Source: Hemicentrotus pulcherrimus
Taxonomy: Eukaryota; Echinodermata; Echinoidea; Camarodonta; Strongylocentrotidae
Assembly (NCBI GenBank): GCA_003118195.1
Contig: BEXV01000556.1
Location: 196,620-209,116 of the forward strand
Direction of reading: 5' to 3'
Length of the DNA stretch: 12,497 nt
The notes under the pieces were generated by a model. It was not told the DNA's origin, did not search any database, and saw only the letters and a list, made by a program, of their open reading frames with translations. Within the stretch, counting starts at the first letter, position 1, and the number at the start of each line of letters is the position of its first letter. This document shows, piece after piece, positions 1-8,945 of this stretch. The translations under genes and the position numbers were made by a program.

Positions 1-345
1 TCATGTTTTACTTCAGTTACATATCATCCACAAAGAGAACGCCCCTGGAATTGGATCTACCACAGTCATATTATCCAAGGTCATCTTGTAATCATTCAAA
101 ATCTGGAAATTCAATTAGGAAACTTTTCATTAACTGACAAATTTTATTTAGTTCAGCAGGAAATTATGAAGTGGAAGCATCGTCCCCCATTCTGTATAAT
201 AGTTTGGTAGTATAAAAAAAATACCGGTAGTTATTAATAGGAACAAACATTGCCAAAGAGAAATTAAAAAAAACAAAAGTCACACACATTTTTTATTCAT
301 TTTTTTTGCTTTTGTGTGTGTGCATGTAAATGTCTTATTGGCTTT
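1..345. other. Gene-free AT-rich stretch
   Basis: No coding signal is visible. A CACACACA run (281-288) faces a TGTGTGTG run (313-322) across a T-rich spacer, so it could fold into a weak microsatellite-type hairpin. Nothing else stands out, and this is probably intergenic or intronic DNA. Confidence 0.6.
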
Positions 346-351
346 AGAATG

Positions 352-791
352 TTTGAAAGAGATAGTTGAGTTCTGTGCAAAGGGCACTACACAAAATAAG
401 TGTCAAATTTGAAAGAATATAATATTTAAATGACAAAATCATCTTTGTTTTGATAAAAATCAGTTCAGAGACGGCTGAAATATAACAATTTCTAATACTA
501 GTACCACCACAAATATGAAATATTTTGAAAATTTGAAAAAATTGTTGAAAAAAAATGCATTTTATGTCGTATTTCAGCCAATGCCGATGTTGGCTGTTTT
601 GTTGGCATTTTTGTGTTGCTTATCTTTCCCACAATTAGCCGGCTCATGTATTGTTATTTTTAATTAAATAATTAATTTAACGGTCACCCTGTGTTTTTGA
701 AAGTGGAGCTGAATTGGTATGATCGTATTGGCTAAATTTCACACATTTTGCGGTATGAAAACCGAACTCAACTACGGTATCCCTTTAAAGC
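352..791. mobile_element. MITE-like fold-back element with long imperfect terminal inverted repeats
   Basis: The two ends are inverted copies of each other. The 11-bp word TAGTTGAGTTC at 363-373 is matched exactly, inverted, at 764-774. Outside it, TTTGAAAGAGATA on the left pairs with TTTAAAGGGATA on the right strand. Further inside, a second block (about 388-412 against 731-755) shows the same inverted relation around CAAAAT and AAATTT, giving arms of about 60 bp with mismatches and small gaps. A nested inner hairpin is present: 473-486 against 566-579, sharing GGCTGAAATA. No transposase frame lies inside, so this is a non-autonomous or dead element. The right end reads ATCCCTTTAA, as in other elements of this window. 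No clean target-site duplication is visible, so the outer limits are uncertain by several bases. Confidence 0.62.
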
Positions 792-1030
792 ATTTGCCTT
801 AATAGATCAAGTCGAGCTTAAAATTGTTGGAAGAAATTTGTATCCAACTAATCCTTACCCCCAACTTTTATTTTTGTGGTCAATGACCTTGTCAAAAATC
901 AATTTAATATCCTTATAATTGTTTAATACAATAAGTGGATTAGGGTGATACAGCCCTTCTTTTAAACTTCCTCGTACCCCTTGTATAATCCCTCTTTTGG
1001 ATAATCCCTAACTACATGTATGATTCAAGA

Positions 1031-1400
1031 ACTTCTCAATTAGAAACCTTTACAGTTATTCCTACTTGCAAAATGACAATGAACATTGATCAAGATAAAA
1101 GGACTAAAAATAAACCCATGAACACAAAAAGCCCTTGCTTGGAACTGTTTGGTTCAAAAAAATTTCTCAATGAGAAAACTCTGTAGTGACTTGTAAGTCA
1201 CTAACTGCCTACTTTTAGTATAGGCTCAAATTCAAGGTGAAAGGGACTTTAAAAATCAACCATAGAACCATTTTACTGAACCCGGCTAGAAGAGGACTTT
1301 TTTTTTAAATGGTTGTCTTAATGAGAATACTTTGTAGCTTTGTGTATACCACTTTCGGTACACAATCAAATTCAAGGGGGAAAGGATTTCAAATCAACCC
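1031..1400. repeat. Degenerate tandem repeat, about three units of 130-150 bp
   Basis: Three successive blocks carry the same ordered landmarks. A TTCTCAATGAGAA-like word (variants at about 1032, 1163 and 1314) is followed by a CTTTGTAG-like word. Then comes TCAAATTCAAGG (exact at 1226-1237 and 1366-1377, decayed near 1089), then an AAAGGGACTTT-like word and finally AATCAACC (about 1254 and 1392; AATAAACCC near 1110). The first unit is the most diverged. Spacing between landmarks varies from about 130 to 151 bp, so small indels have accumulated. The second unit holds a near-perfect hairpin at 1185-1202 (AGTGACTT, 2-base loop, AAGTCACT). It could be an old satellite remnant or a tandemly duplicated part of a transposon. 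Confidence 0.5.
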
Positions 1401-2160
1401 ATAAGAAGCCAAACCCTTGCTATGTCAGAGGAAAGAATCAATTTCACGGTTTGTTCCTCTCGAACTACTGCCCTTCCTGATGTTCCTCAGCAACAGAAAA
1501 ATGTGGGAATTTCTGGCAGGAGCAATTTTCAGCATGTTCACACTTGCAGACAGTTATAATACGAAACTTGGATACAAAAAATGTCATATCAAGAATCATT
1601 GTATAGTGAAAGGAGTGGAGAGACCATAAAAACAATATTTTAAAGGCATTGAAGGGGTCGATTGACATGACAGCTCTGTTTGTATGATACAACGTTCAGA
1701 CTCCAGCAAGATTCTGAAATTTTATTGAGTTTTCCTTTGAAACGATGCTTCGAAAGACATTTAGCTACATGTACATAACGTTTCAATGATTTCTTTTTAC
1801 CATGTTCAGACTAGGGACAAATTTCCAGTTTTAAAAGTGTACAGTATATAGCTATACGATATATCCTGGTAGGCTAAACACAGCACAGGGTAAGACCTTC
1901 ACATTTCAAAACATTAAGCTGAGCATTGCGCATGGATGTGATTTCCGATTTAACGGTTCATTTCTGTATCAGTGAGGTGTGATTCCGTTGATGCATTTTG
2001 TTGATCAATTAGTTTGTGGTAGTATGCCGACGACTCTCATGTGTATGTATCATGACTGTTCAAAGGAAGTTTTGAAGGTACATTATAGGCCTGCAGATTT
2101 TCATTTTACATCATTATTTATGTTGTTTTCCTTTCATCTATGTGACTCTGACCCCCAAAA
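1401..2160. other. Gene-free stretch
   Basis: Overlapping open frames of 70-100 codons occur on both strands between 1417 and 2284, but none shows a recognisable motif. The one at 1979-2284 simply translates the pyrimidine-rich tract into S, F and L. One TACATGTA palindrome lies at 1766. No supported gene or repeat was found. Confidence 0.55.
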
Positions 2161-2268
2161 ACTCCTTTCTCTCTCCCACTCCTTTCCATCTTTCTCCATC
2201 TCTCTGTTTCGTTCTTCATTTCTTTCTGTTTCTTTCTCATTCCTCTCTTACATTTTTTTATTTTTTTG
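2161..2268 (+). repeat. Polypyrimidine (CT-rich) low-complexity tract
   Basis: The plus strand is almost entirely C and T here (CTCCTTTCTCTCTCCC and similar), ending in T runs near 2250-2268. It is an imperfect CT microsatellite. A pyrimidine tract like this could precede a splice acceptor or form a triplex, but no adjoining exon is evident. Confidence 0.75.
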
Positions 2269-2279
2269 TGGAAAGATTA

Positions 2280-2550
2280 CCTAAACCCAGCAATTTGAAG
2301 ATATCCCCCTTTGCTATTTGAAACATCATAAGAACCCTCATGCAGTAAAGGGTAAACTAAAGAGCTAGTAAAAACATGACCATTCAATATGCTACACGTA
2401 CATGTAGATCATACTGCTTGAAATGTATGTACATATGCATACAAAAAAGCTCAATAATTGAAAAGACAAATTAATCAACATACAATATTCAAAAGGTAGG
2501 TAGAAAAAAACATATCAAGAACACATAGAGAAAAACATAAAGACAAGGTA
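2280..2550. other. Gene-free AT-rich stretch
   Basis: Contains a TACATGTA palindrome at 2399-2406 and A-rich sequence between 2440 and 2545. No gene or repeat unit is supported. Confidence 0.5.
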
Positions 2551-2551
2551 T

Positions 2552-2569
2552 AAACTCACCTGTGGGCTT
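2552..2569 (-). promoter_or_regulatory. Candidate splice donor on the minus strand
   Basis: Read on the minus strand, the sequence is CAG|GTGAGT, an exact match to the metazoan 5' splice-site consensus, with the exon side at 2561 and higher coordinates. The exon side is clearly more GC-rich than the intron side. All three minus-strand frames meet a stop within 2561-2886, so if the site is used, the exon would be short, untranslated or part of a non-coding RNA. A good match over nine bases can occur by chance in 12 kb. Confidence 0.25.
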
Positions 2570-2768
2570 GCTTGTCCAGGAGTCCTTCCAGGTGTCAGAA
2601 TATATCCAGAGTATCAATCCAAGTTTCCAAGGTGCTAGCTGGCAGCATGGAGGAACGATCAGCTTGGGTCAGCAGCATATACATGAAGGCTGCATGCAGG
2701 AGCTGCACCTGTCGAAGGTGTCCTAAGAATGATCAGCAGGAACCTGGCTGGATCATCAACAACAGCAG

Positions 2769-3080
2769 ATGATGCACCTGTTGCAGGTACCCCGAAGAAG
2801 ACGATGTCCTTCAAGGCTTGGAGATCACTGTCCTGGTGTAGCTATTGGTGAAGTTGAACAATTTCCAGCGGCTCTCACGTTGCAACTGTTACAGAAGGTC
2901 AGTTGCTCCACACAGCTAGAAAAATCTGAAGCACTGATATTCCTTGTTAACTTTTCCTTGAGATACAAACCTAAGGACTATACAATACCTGTCAAAAAGC
3001 TGTGTGCATTTGACAAACATCAAATGGAATCATGCTTTTTCAAGTTTATTTCCTGGTGCAAACCTTTTAACATCAATCAG
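2769..3080 (+). other. Candidate coding exon (104 codons, unknown product)
   Basis: A frame on the plus strand is open from 2733 to 3116. It contains ATG ATG at 2769, the second with A at -3. Codon 104 (CAG) is followed directly by GTAAAT at 3081, a good donor in phase 0. The predicted peptide is mixed in composition, with segments such as QKVSCSTQLEKSEALIF and YKPKDYTIPVKKLCAFDK. It does not look like the low-complexity product of a random AT-rich frame. It has about eight cysteines, no transmembrane segment, and no domain I recognise. Its first half overlaps the GC-richer block that could instead be a minus-strand exon. It could be a first coding exon, a decayed exon or chance. Splicing partners were not found. 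Confidence 0.2.
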
Positions 3081-3351
3081 GTAAATGTAGGGACTAAACA
3101 CACATGCATTCATTAAATCAAGCAATCAAAATTCCTTGGTCACAAAATGGTTTTGTACTTTCATCTAAAAGTCGAGCAAGGATCTGTTCACAATCACCTT
3201 TAATGCGTGAACCATGGGGGCAAAAAAAGTTTGTTGAAAGAACTGGAGTGTGTATGTGTAACAATGCACTCCTACGGTTTGTTCTCTTAGATAACACACA
3301 TGACAAAAGAACGTACAGGTCCTGTAGATGTGGATCCTTGTAAATATAATG

Positions 3352-3423
3352 GTAGGCACAACACGCAAGAAGCAAGTGCCGTTGCAGGTAGACACAACGC
3401 ACAAGAAGCAAATGCCGTTGCAG
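3352..3423. repeat. Tandem duplication, 2 x 36 bp
   Basis: Two adjacent 36-base units, 3352-3387 and 3388-3423, match at 32 of 36 positions. Each begins GTAG and ends GCCGTTGCAG. All four differences are A/G transitions. A minus-strand open frame (3118-3426) runs through both, giving a 12-residue repeat beginning LQRHLLL, but the encoded peptide resembles no family I know. Confidence 0.85.
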
Positions 3424-4740
3424 CAAGAATCAACACTCTGGAGTGGACATTGGTGAAAGANGGGGGGACCTAGAATTGATTGTCCAATTTGTCCACAACT
3501 CGAAAGGACACAGCAGTTAACAATAGGTGCACTTGTTGAATGTTCAGTTAAATCTCTGCATGGCCTACACAATGGATACCAACAAAATGAAAACATGTAA
3601 CTATGTTTAACGACGGAAAAGGGGTTGGGTCTTGAACGTATTATCCTTGATTACTCTCTGGACACTGAACAGTAATAACAGTTTCTAATGAGAATTTCTC
3701 AGGCCATTGCATGACCTCAGCTCGAACGCCTCAGAGCAGATTGTCCATTTTGTAGTTCTCCAGAATTGGACTAAGTAATAGTTCAAGGTACTGTAGTTAA
3801 TTCACTTTAAATTGCTCCTGCATGAATCAATGATACAGCTTCACAATGATATCCACAGAGTAGAAAGACATGTCATGTGTCTGACCAGACTTGTTACATC
3901 TGCATTCTTGAGGACTATCCTGACCATTTGCAAAGGAATAACTGTCCACTCAAAAACGGTTCCCACCAAAAGCACCTACCTGGTCCATGTATGACCTCAC
4001 AACACAATGACTCAGTCCTAACTGTTCGTATTACAGCATGCAATTTGTGTTTAAATGAAAGAAGTAACCACAGGGAGGTTCAGAGTCACACAAAAGTATA
4101 AACCCAAACGGTGATAATCCTGCATAATTCCTTTTTCTAAACTCCTACAGGATTCCGTAGACGATTACAGATTTACCTGGACAATAGGGCTTGGCTATCT
4201 TAGAACCCCAAATGAGACACTAGGTGCCCTTTCTCTATGGCAAGCTCCGCATGTAGCTTAGCTTGCAGGGTAAGCTGAATATTCCCATGCAGCAATATTC
4301 ACTCCCACAAGTCGCAATTCAGTACCCCTTTTGTCTGGTTACTCGTGTTTTCTTTAGGCTGATTCCACAAGAACTTACATTGCATTTTTGACTCCTCTCA
4401 TGGTCAACCTGAGCACACAAAAAGCTGAAGAGAAAACTAACATGAAAGTTAGTTTGGGGGCGCACAGCCACACACCTTGTTCATACATGACCAACTTTTG
4501 ACATTGATCATAATGTGGTATTTGACTGCACTGTTTTTGTTTAAAATGTGCATTCTTGCAGAGAAATTGATTAGGAACATTCATAATCAGACTATTGGAC
4601 GTAATTACAAATATTTTTTTTTTAAATTAAGGAAGTACATTGTATAGGGGTCCACTTTCATGAAATTAATCAAAAAACAAAAACAAGCATCAGCACTTTT
4701 ATCTTTGATGAAGAGAGGTAGTATAACCCACAAAATATTT
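3424..4740. other. Gene-free stretch with one ambiguous base
   Basis: A single N stands at 3461 before a run of six G, so the local sequence may be uncertain. Open frames at 3165-3596 (-), 3812-3994 (+), 3877-4101 (+) and 4375-4584 (-) are short, overlap one another or the repeats, and lack motifs. CAG|GTAGGT occurs on the minus strand near 3975, but no adjoining exon can be defined. Nothing else is supported. Confidence 0.5.
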
Positions 4741-4744
4741 CATT

Positions 4745-4841
4745 AAAAAATTGAGGCTCCGGATTCAAACCAGACTGCGTTCCTATTTCAATGCATCACA
4801 CAGAAAGAAAAGCCTGTAGCCCGAGACTAAGCCACTGTGTA
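4745..4841 (-). repeat. Possible tRNA-derived (SINE-like) remnant
   Basis: On the minus strand, GGTTTGAATCC (plus 4761-4771) resembles the Pol III B box and T arm. The flanking bases TCTGG and CCGGA can form a 5-bp stem around a 7-base TTTGAAT loop. Eight bases past this stem is a T6 run (plus 4745-4750), like a Pol III terminator. Upstream, TGGCTTAGTCTCGG (plus 4821-4834) faintly resembles an A box. The A-to-B spacing of about 63 bases is too long for an intronless tRNA, and no acceptor stem pairs. So this is at best a decayed SINE head or tRNA pseudogene. Confidence 0.2.
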
Positions 4842-5390
4842 TACACCACCCCCAATGGATCACAAAAGAGAAAGCAATGCTGATTTTCATTGTGAAAGGA
4901 AAGAAAACGGCGTTGGAAGGTAAACCTTTTATGCACGAGAGCGGAACAGACGAACAGTTTTGCTTACTTTGTAAAGAGGGGTGTTTAGACGAACAGAATT
5001 TCAAGAGCTTCAGCAAATATTTATCCAGAATGTAGAAGACTATATAAAACTCACAGTAGTAACTCACTACAGTGTTTGGTCAAGTCTCCACTAAATTCTA
5101 AAAAATAGACTGAAATACTAATTTATTTGCTAATTAAATTTCTAATTCATGTTTCTATTCGAATCTCAGAGCAGAGGGCAACAAAGAAGAAATATCAGGA
5201 AATATACATTGCTCGTGTCCTAATTAAATGGTTTACTGGTTGACTGATCTTCACGTCAATATCTGTTTACTACCAACAATAAATTGTCATAATTGTCGCA
5301 CAATAGCTATTTTGAGTGAAGCGAAATGAAGTGTGATAATACGTATGGGATGACCTTGGGTTCGTATGGTAACAGTTCAATGTTAAACCA
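4842..5390. other. Gene-free stretch
   Basis: Minus-strand open frames at 4783-5067 and 5270-5548 were inspected. Both give Y/C/F/L-rich peptides without any motif. No repeat copy within the window was recognised here. Confidence 0.5.
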
Positions 5391-5401
5391 GCTAAAAAAC
5401 C

Positions 5402-5455
5402 ACATGTACATTGTACATATATACATAAAGGCCTACATGTACATGTACAATTGTA
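5402..5455. repeat. Cluster of TACATGTA / TGTACA palindromes
   Basis: ACATGTACA, TTGTACAT, the overlapping run TACATGTACATGTACA (5434-5449) and ACAATTGTA lie within 54 bases, next to AGGCCTA (5429-5435). The stretch is self-complementary and could extrude small hairpins. The word is scattered throughout the window, which fits a genome-wide abundant short palindrome rather than a local regulatory site. Confidence 0.6.
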
Positions 5456-5469
5456 TATTAATTGCACAC

Positions 5470-5870
5470 TGTACACGTCAGTAACTAGAAACTCAGAACC
5501 GTCAGACGCAAATTGTTTGGAGCTAGTTAACCTCATCAAATATTCCACAACACCCTTTTTTGACCAAGTTAAATTTGTTTTTCCAATAATTGTTTAACAC
5601 CTTGACTTTTGGATTTTGGTTAAATACATGTACCGGTATGGTTTCATGGTTCAATACTTCAATCCTCTTTTTGATTTTTTCCCCCTAATTCATCTTCATG
5701 TATGATGTCTGTATCAAGCTAAATGAAAATAAAAACGCTTACGAGATAGGAAAAATACAATCAAATATCTGAGACCGATGAGGGCCTATAATGTAGTTAT
5801 TGTTCCTAATTTTCCCAACCTATCCCCTTTGCAGAATGGTGTACTTTTTTTACACTGAATAATTGAAATG
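5470..5870. other. Gene-free AT-rich stretch
   Basis: Contains TACATGTACCGGTA at 5625-5638, which combines two self-complementary words. No coding signal or longer repeat was seen. Confidence 0.5.
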
Positions 5871-5875
5871 CATTG

Positions 5876-6270
5876 TTTCACTTTAACAATGTTTCCAGTT
5901 TTACAAATCGGAGATGCATGGTCCTACATGTACATGTACATGTTATCATTGTCTGTGATAGATAATGGATAATTGAAGCCCTAAAATAATTGCACTTCAA
6001 AATGATCATTAAGTGCAATAGAGCAGTGTAAGTCTTTGAGTGACCTGTTTAACCAAGGAGATACCAGTACCGACTTGACTGTACTGGCAAACAGTTTTTG
6101 ACATTTCTGATTCCGATAATAAATATTTTGATAATCAGACAGGTGATCGGCTTGTAAGAGATTCCTGACTGACCTTAAGGTTTATAATTATGATTGCAGC
6201 ATGAGCTAAATCCAGGATTTTGTTTAGAATCTGAGGCAAAGATTCTCAATCCCTTAAAGTGCAAGTACAT
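5876..6270 (+). mobile_element. Dispersed repeat element, copy 1 (about 390 bp)
   Basis: This segment aligns in the same orientation along its whole length with 10691-11092. Exact shared blocks in order include TTTAACAATGTT (5882 and 10704), ATTGAAGCCCTAAAA (5972 and 10769), CTTCAAAATGATCA (5995 and 10793), CTTTGAGTGAC (6034 and 10836) and a 22-base block at 6193-6214 and 11011-11032. Between blocks there are substitutions and small indels. No protein frame is conserved between the copies, so it is a non-coding element. Its right end, ATCCCTTAA (6249-6257), matches the element-end motif seen elsewhere. Its left end has decayed, and only CACTTTAA (5879-5886) mirrors the TTAAAGTG at 6254-6261. 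Confidence 0.85.
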
Positions 6271-7400
6271 TTCAAATTCATGCAATACGTTTCATTAGAA
6301 TTACCATGCAATAGGTATATCAAACAGACGCCAAAAGTCCAAAACCTTTCCACTGCCATCCATTATTAACGAGGACGGCATAGTATACTGCCCTCGCTCC
6401 TCCACCCAAGGTCAAGTAAAGCGGCAGTAAAAGCAACTCATGTAATGCTGCCATCGATCACCCTATCCTCACAGCGGTATTGATTCGTTCAAAGAAATAG
6501 TGCAGAAAATCTTTTTTATCGAGAATCACTCTTGTGTTAGTAAGATAATGCCGTGAAAATCAATGGACCAGTTCATTGGACAGGTCAGTGTATTTTATCG
6601 CACTGTAGAGTTGGATACCAACTGGATCCTTGAAGCTTTCCTCATGCTCTTTGTGAAACAGTACAGTGTACATTTGGAAGACCACTTGCTAAGTTAGACG
6701 ATAGAGCAAACAAATCCTGTATACCAAGCTGGGTAACATGCAGATCCGGACAGTTGATTTCCAACAGTAATTTGAAAAAATTTACATGTATGCAATATTT
6801 CATAAATCTTTTAGACTTATGTTAAACAATATCATAGAGGAAAAATATCTATGATGGTTGGTGCTATTTGGTGCATACATTTCGTTATTAAAATCCAAAC
6901 ACAAAAATGGTGGATGAAATCTTTCAAACACATACACTACTCACTGTATTATATATAGTGCTGCTGTCAAGTACAAATTTCTTGGTCGACATATTGGTTC
7001 ATATCTTTGGCGGACGTCTTAAACCGTTGGCAAAAGGCTGATCAGTAAATTTCAACATATAAGTGAACAATAAACATACAGTCACACAACCGATAAAAAG
7101 CCACAAAAGGAATGAATAACTGTTTTTTCGATATCTGCATTTTTTAAAGCATATTTTCAATCAATTTTGACAATGTAAATAATGCCTCAAACCATGGAAG
7201 TCGGTATCTATATCTATATCAGATCCTCCAAATATGAGTTACTGACCAAGGTCAAGGATTGCACAGACTTGAAGCAGGATGAAACAAAAATTAGTGTGAG
7301 TGGATATAGATCTACTCTGATAATATCTAAATACAGTATTGAGAGGAACATTGATCAGAATTATATCTTTCTCTGGGGTAGAGTCATTAAACGGACATAA
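6271..7400. other. Gene-free stretch
   Basis: The interval 6340-6480 is somewhat GC-richer but is broken by stops in every frame I examined. A 72-codon ATG frame at 7182-7400 (+) has no recognisable motif and includes a short ATCTAT repeat (about 7205-7219). No gene is supported. Confidence 0.5.
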
Positions 7401-7413
7401 GGACTTAGAAGGG

Positions 7414-7433
7414 TGGATTATGGGCTTAATCCA
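7414..7433. repeat. Small inverted repeat (7-bp stem, 6-base loop)
   Basis: TGGATTA (7414-7420) and TAATCCA (7427-7433) are perfect complements separated by TGGGCT. It is isolated, with no neighbouring gene to give it a role. Chance is a reasonable explanation. Confidence 0.4.
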
Positions 7434-8018
7434 TTGAAGGTTAAAATAGAGATGAGGGACTAAAGGGTTTTAAAATGGTATTACTGAAGGATGACTCTCC
7501 AGAAGAGCCTATAGAGTACCGAAGCTGTGACATCATCAATAATCTATTTTTAGAATTTCTCAATTTAAAATTCATTTTCCGAAAGAGCATCATAAATGAA
7601 GTCCAACTTTCAAAAACCAATTGAATATGTTAAGTATTGGCTGAGATATGAACATCTGAATAAATAGTTTAAAAACTCAGTGTTATTGCGCTCTGGTTTT
7701 TCAAATACATTCAATCACCATTAAATAAATCTAAATTGAATCCATCCTGAAACAAGCACAACAATGCCTATAAAATGTCAATGTTGCATTGGGAAACAAA
7801 GGCAAACAATTACACATGACGATTTATAAAACTTAGCAATTCATAAAACAACGAGTTAGATCATTGGTATCAGAAAAGGAGAGATAAAAATAAAAAGAGA
7901 ATACTATGATGAAAAATAAAATATTAAAAATGAATCATTGAACAAATCTTTGAGTTTTGACACACAATAGAAAACATGAAATATATTTAAGCGTAATTTT
8001 CATCTCAGACTTTGAAAT
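7434..8018. other. Gene-free AT-rich stretch
   Basis: Sequence around 7525-7690 (beginning near GTGACATCATC) has the feel of an old repeat. No second copy exists in this window to support that. No gene is seen. Confidence 0.45.
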
Positions 8019-8064
8019 GTAAATGGTAAATGGTAAATGGTAAATGGTAAATAGTAAATGGTAA
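8019..8064 (+). repeat. Microsatellite, (GTAAATG) x 6
   Basis: Six consecutive 7-base units run from 8019 to 8060. The fifth reads GTAAATA and the others are identical. A partial seventh unit (GTAA) follows. Confidence 0.95.
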
Positions 8065-8386
8065 GAATTGTTTGCTTTATTCCTTGAAATTTACCAGTAA
8101 AAAAAAAAAACATTGCACAGAGAGTGCAGCTTTTACAAAAATGAAAATGAAGAAGACCTTGAAAAACAACATAATCAATTTACACCAATTCAAATAATGT
8201 ATTACAGAGATATTGGGCCCCCTGTCTAATATGCATTAATGGGTCTGAACTTGACTAGCATTTTGTGTCTCCCTTTGGCAAATGTACTCCCTGTATATTC
8301 CCTTGATATAATACAGTAGTCTGATACTAGTACTGTTCATCACTTTGGTAATACATAATTCATAGACAATACAACCAAATACAAAA

Positions 8387-8555
8387 TACAGTCAAACCTG
8401 CTAAATAGTGACCACCTACAATGTATCTACAAAGACCACATTTTTTGTTTCCCTTGAAACTGGTTTCTCATCAAAAAATGTACTGAAGGAACCTGTCTTC
8501 AAGTACCACTTTTTGTGTTTCCCTTGGGCGGTCGCTATAGACAGGTTTGACTGTA
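8387..8555. mobile_element. Compact 169-bp inverted-repeat element (MITE-like)
   Basis: TACAGTCAAACCTG at 8387-8400 is matched perfectly in inverted orientation at 8542-8555. The similarity continues inward less exactly to about 30 bp per arm (GTGACCACC on the left, GCGACCGCC inverted on the right). Inside, a unit containing GACCACATTTTTTG and TTTCCCTTG (about 8432-8457) recurs as TACCACTTTTTGTG and TTTCCCTTG (about 8503-8526), so the core is an approximate 68-bp direct repeat. Open frames on both strands merely cross it. From general knowledge, repeats with the CAGTCAAACCTG...GACCACC...TTTCCCTTGG pattern are widespread in marine invertebrate genomes; I cannot name a catalogued family. Confidence 0.8.
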
Positions 8556-8845
8556 GATACAAAAGGCATGATTTGAATAAACAAATTAAACAGGTAAAAA
8601 ATACCTTTCTTGTAGCACATATATACAGTTGAATCATGAAATTGTGATTTTGTAAAAGTTTATCTGATATAAAATAAGGAAGAAGAGAGTATTGAATTTT
8701 AGCTTACCAAGTTTTGTATAACGTGATGTGGATGAGCTCGATCTCAGCTAATGAAATACCAGTGAACTGGAACTACTATATGTACAATGTGCACATGGGA
8801 TGATCATTTACTGTTCTCTCTTTGTGAAACTGTGATTACAACCTT
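8556..8845. other. Gene-free stretch
   Basis: No gene is visible. GCTTACC at 8702-8708 reads GGTAAGC on the minus strand, but no exon can be defined beside it. Confidence 0.45.
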
Positions 8846-8868
8846 GAATTTGAAGGGGAAAAACAGGA

Positions 8869-8888
8869 GAAAAGAAAAGAAAAGAAGG
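8869..8888 (+). repeat. Short (GAAAA)n microsatellite
   Basis: A purine run made of nearly four GAAAA units lies between GGA and GGG. Confidence 0.7.
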
Positions 8889-8945
8889 GATGACAGACAT
8901 TAAAGGTTAAATCTTGCAATTACTGCATCACTTTTTTTAATGATA

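Noticed and set aside
1979..2284. 101-codon plus-strand open frame
   Set aside because: Half of it is the polypyrimidine tract translated to S, F and L; low-complexity sequence keeps frames open by chance.
3165..3596. 143-codon minus-strand open frame, the longest in the window
   Set aside because: It crosses the ambiguous base and the 36-bp tandem duplication, gives a C/F/L-rich peptide with no motif, and overlaps open frames on the other strand and in another frame.
4783..5067. 94-codon minus-strand open frame with an initiating ATG
   Set aside because: No recognisable domain, no adjoining splice-site pair, and an AT-driven composition rich in F, Y, S and C.
7414..7433. Hairpin as a transcription terminator
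   Set aside because: No gene upstream and no T run; intrinsic terminators are a bacterial signal and the window looks eukaryotic.
7525..7700. Suspected old repeat beginning near GTGACATCATC
   Set aside because: No second copy or clear inverted ends within the window; the suspicion rests on general resemblance only.
8019..8064. 7-bp tandem units as a CRISPR array or origin iterons
   Set aside because: No spacers between units and a plain microsatellite structure in eukaryote-like DNA.
8408..8637. Overlapping open frames on both strands near 8408-8637
   Set aside because: Both run through the 169-bp inverted-repeat element; inverted symmetry opens frames on both strands together.
8842..8853. 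Inverted occurrence of the 12-mer TCAAATTCAAGG from the tandem repeat at 1226 and 1366
   Set aside because: Similarity does not extend beyond the 12 bases, so chance or simple A/T-rich convergence is enough.
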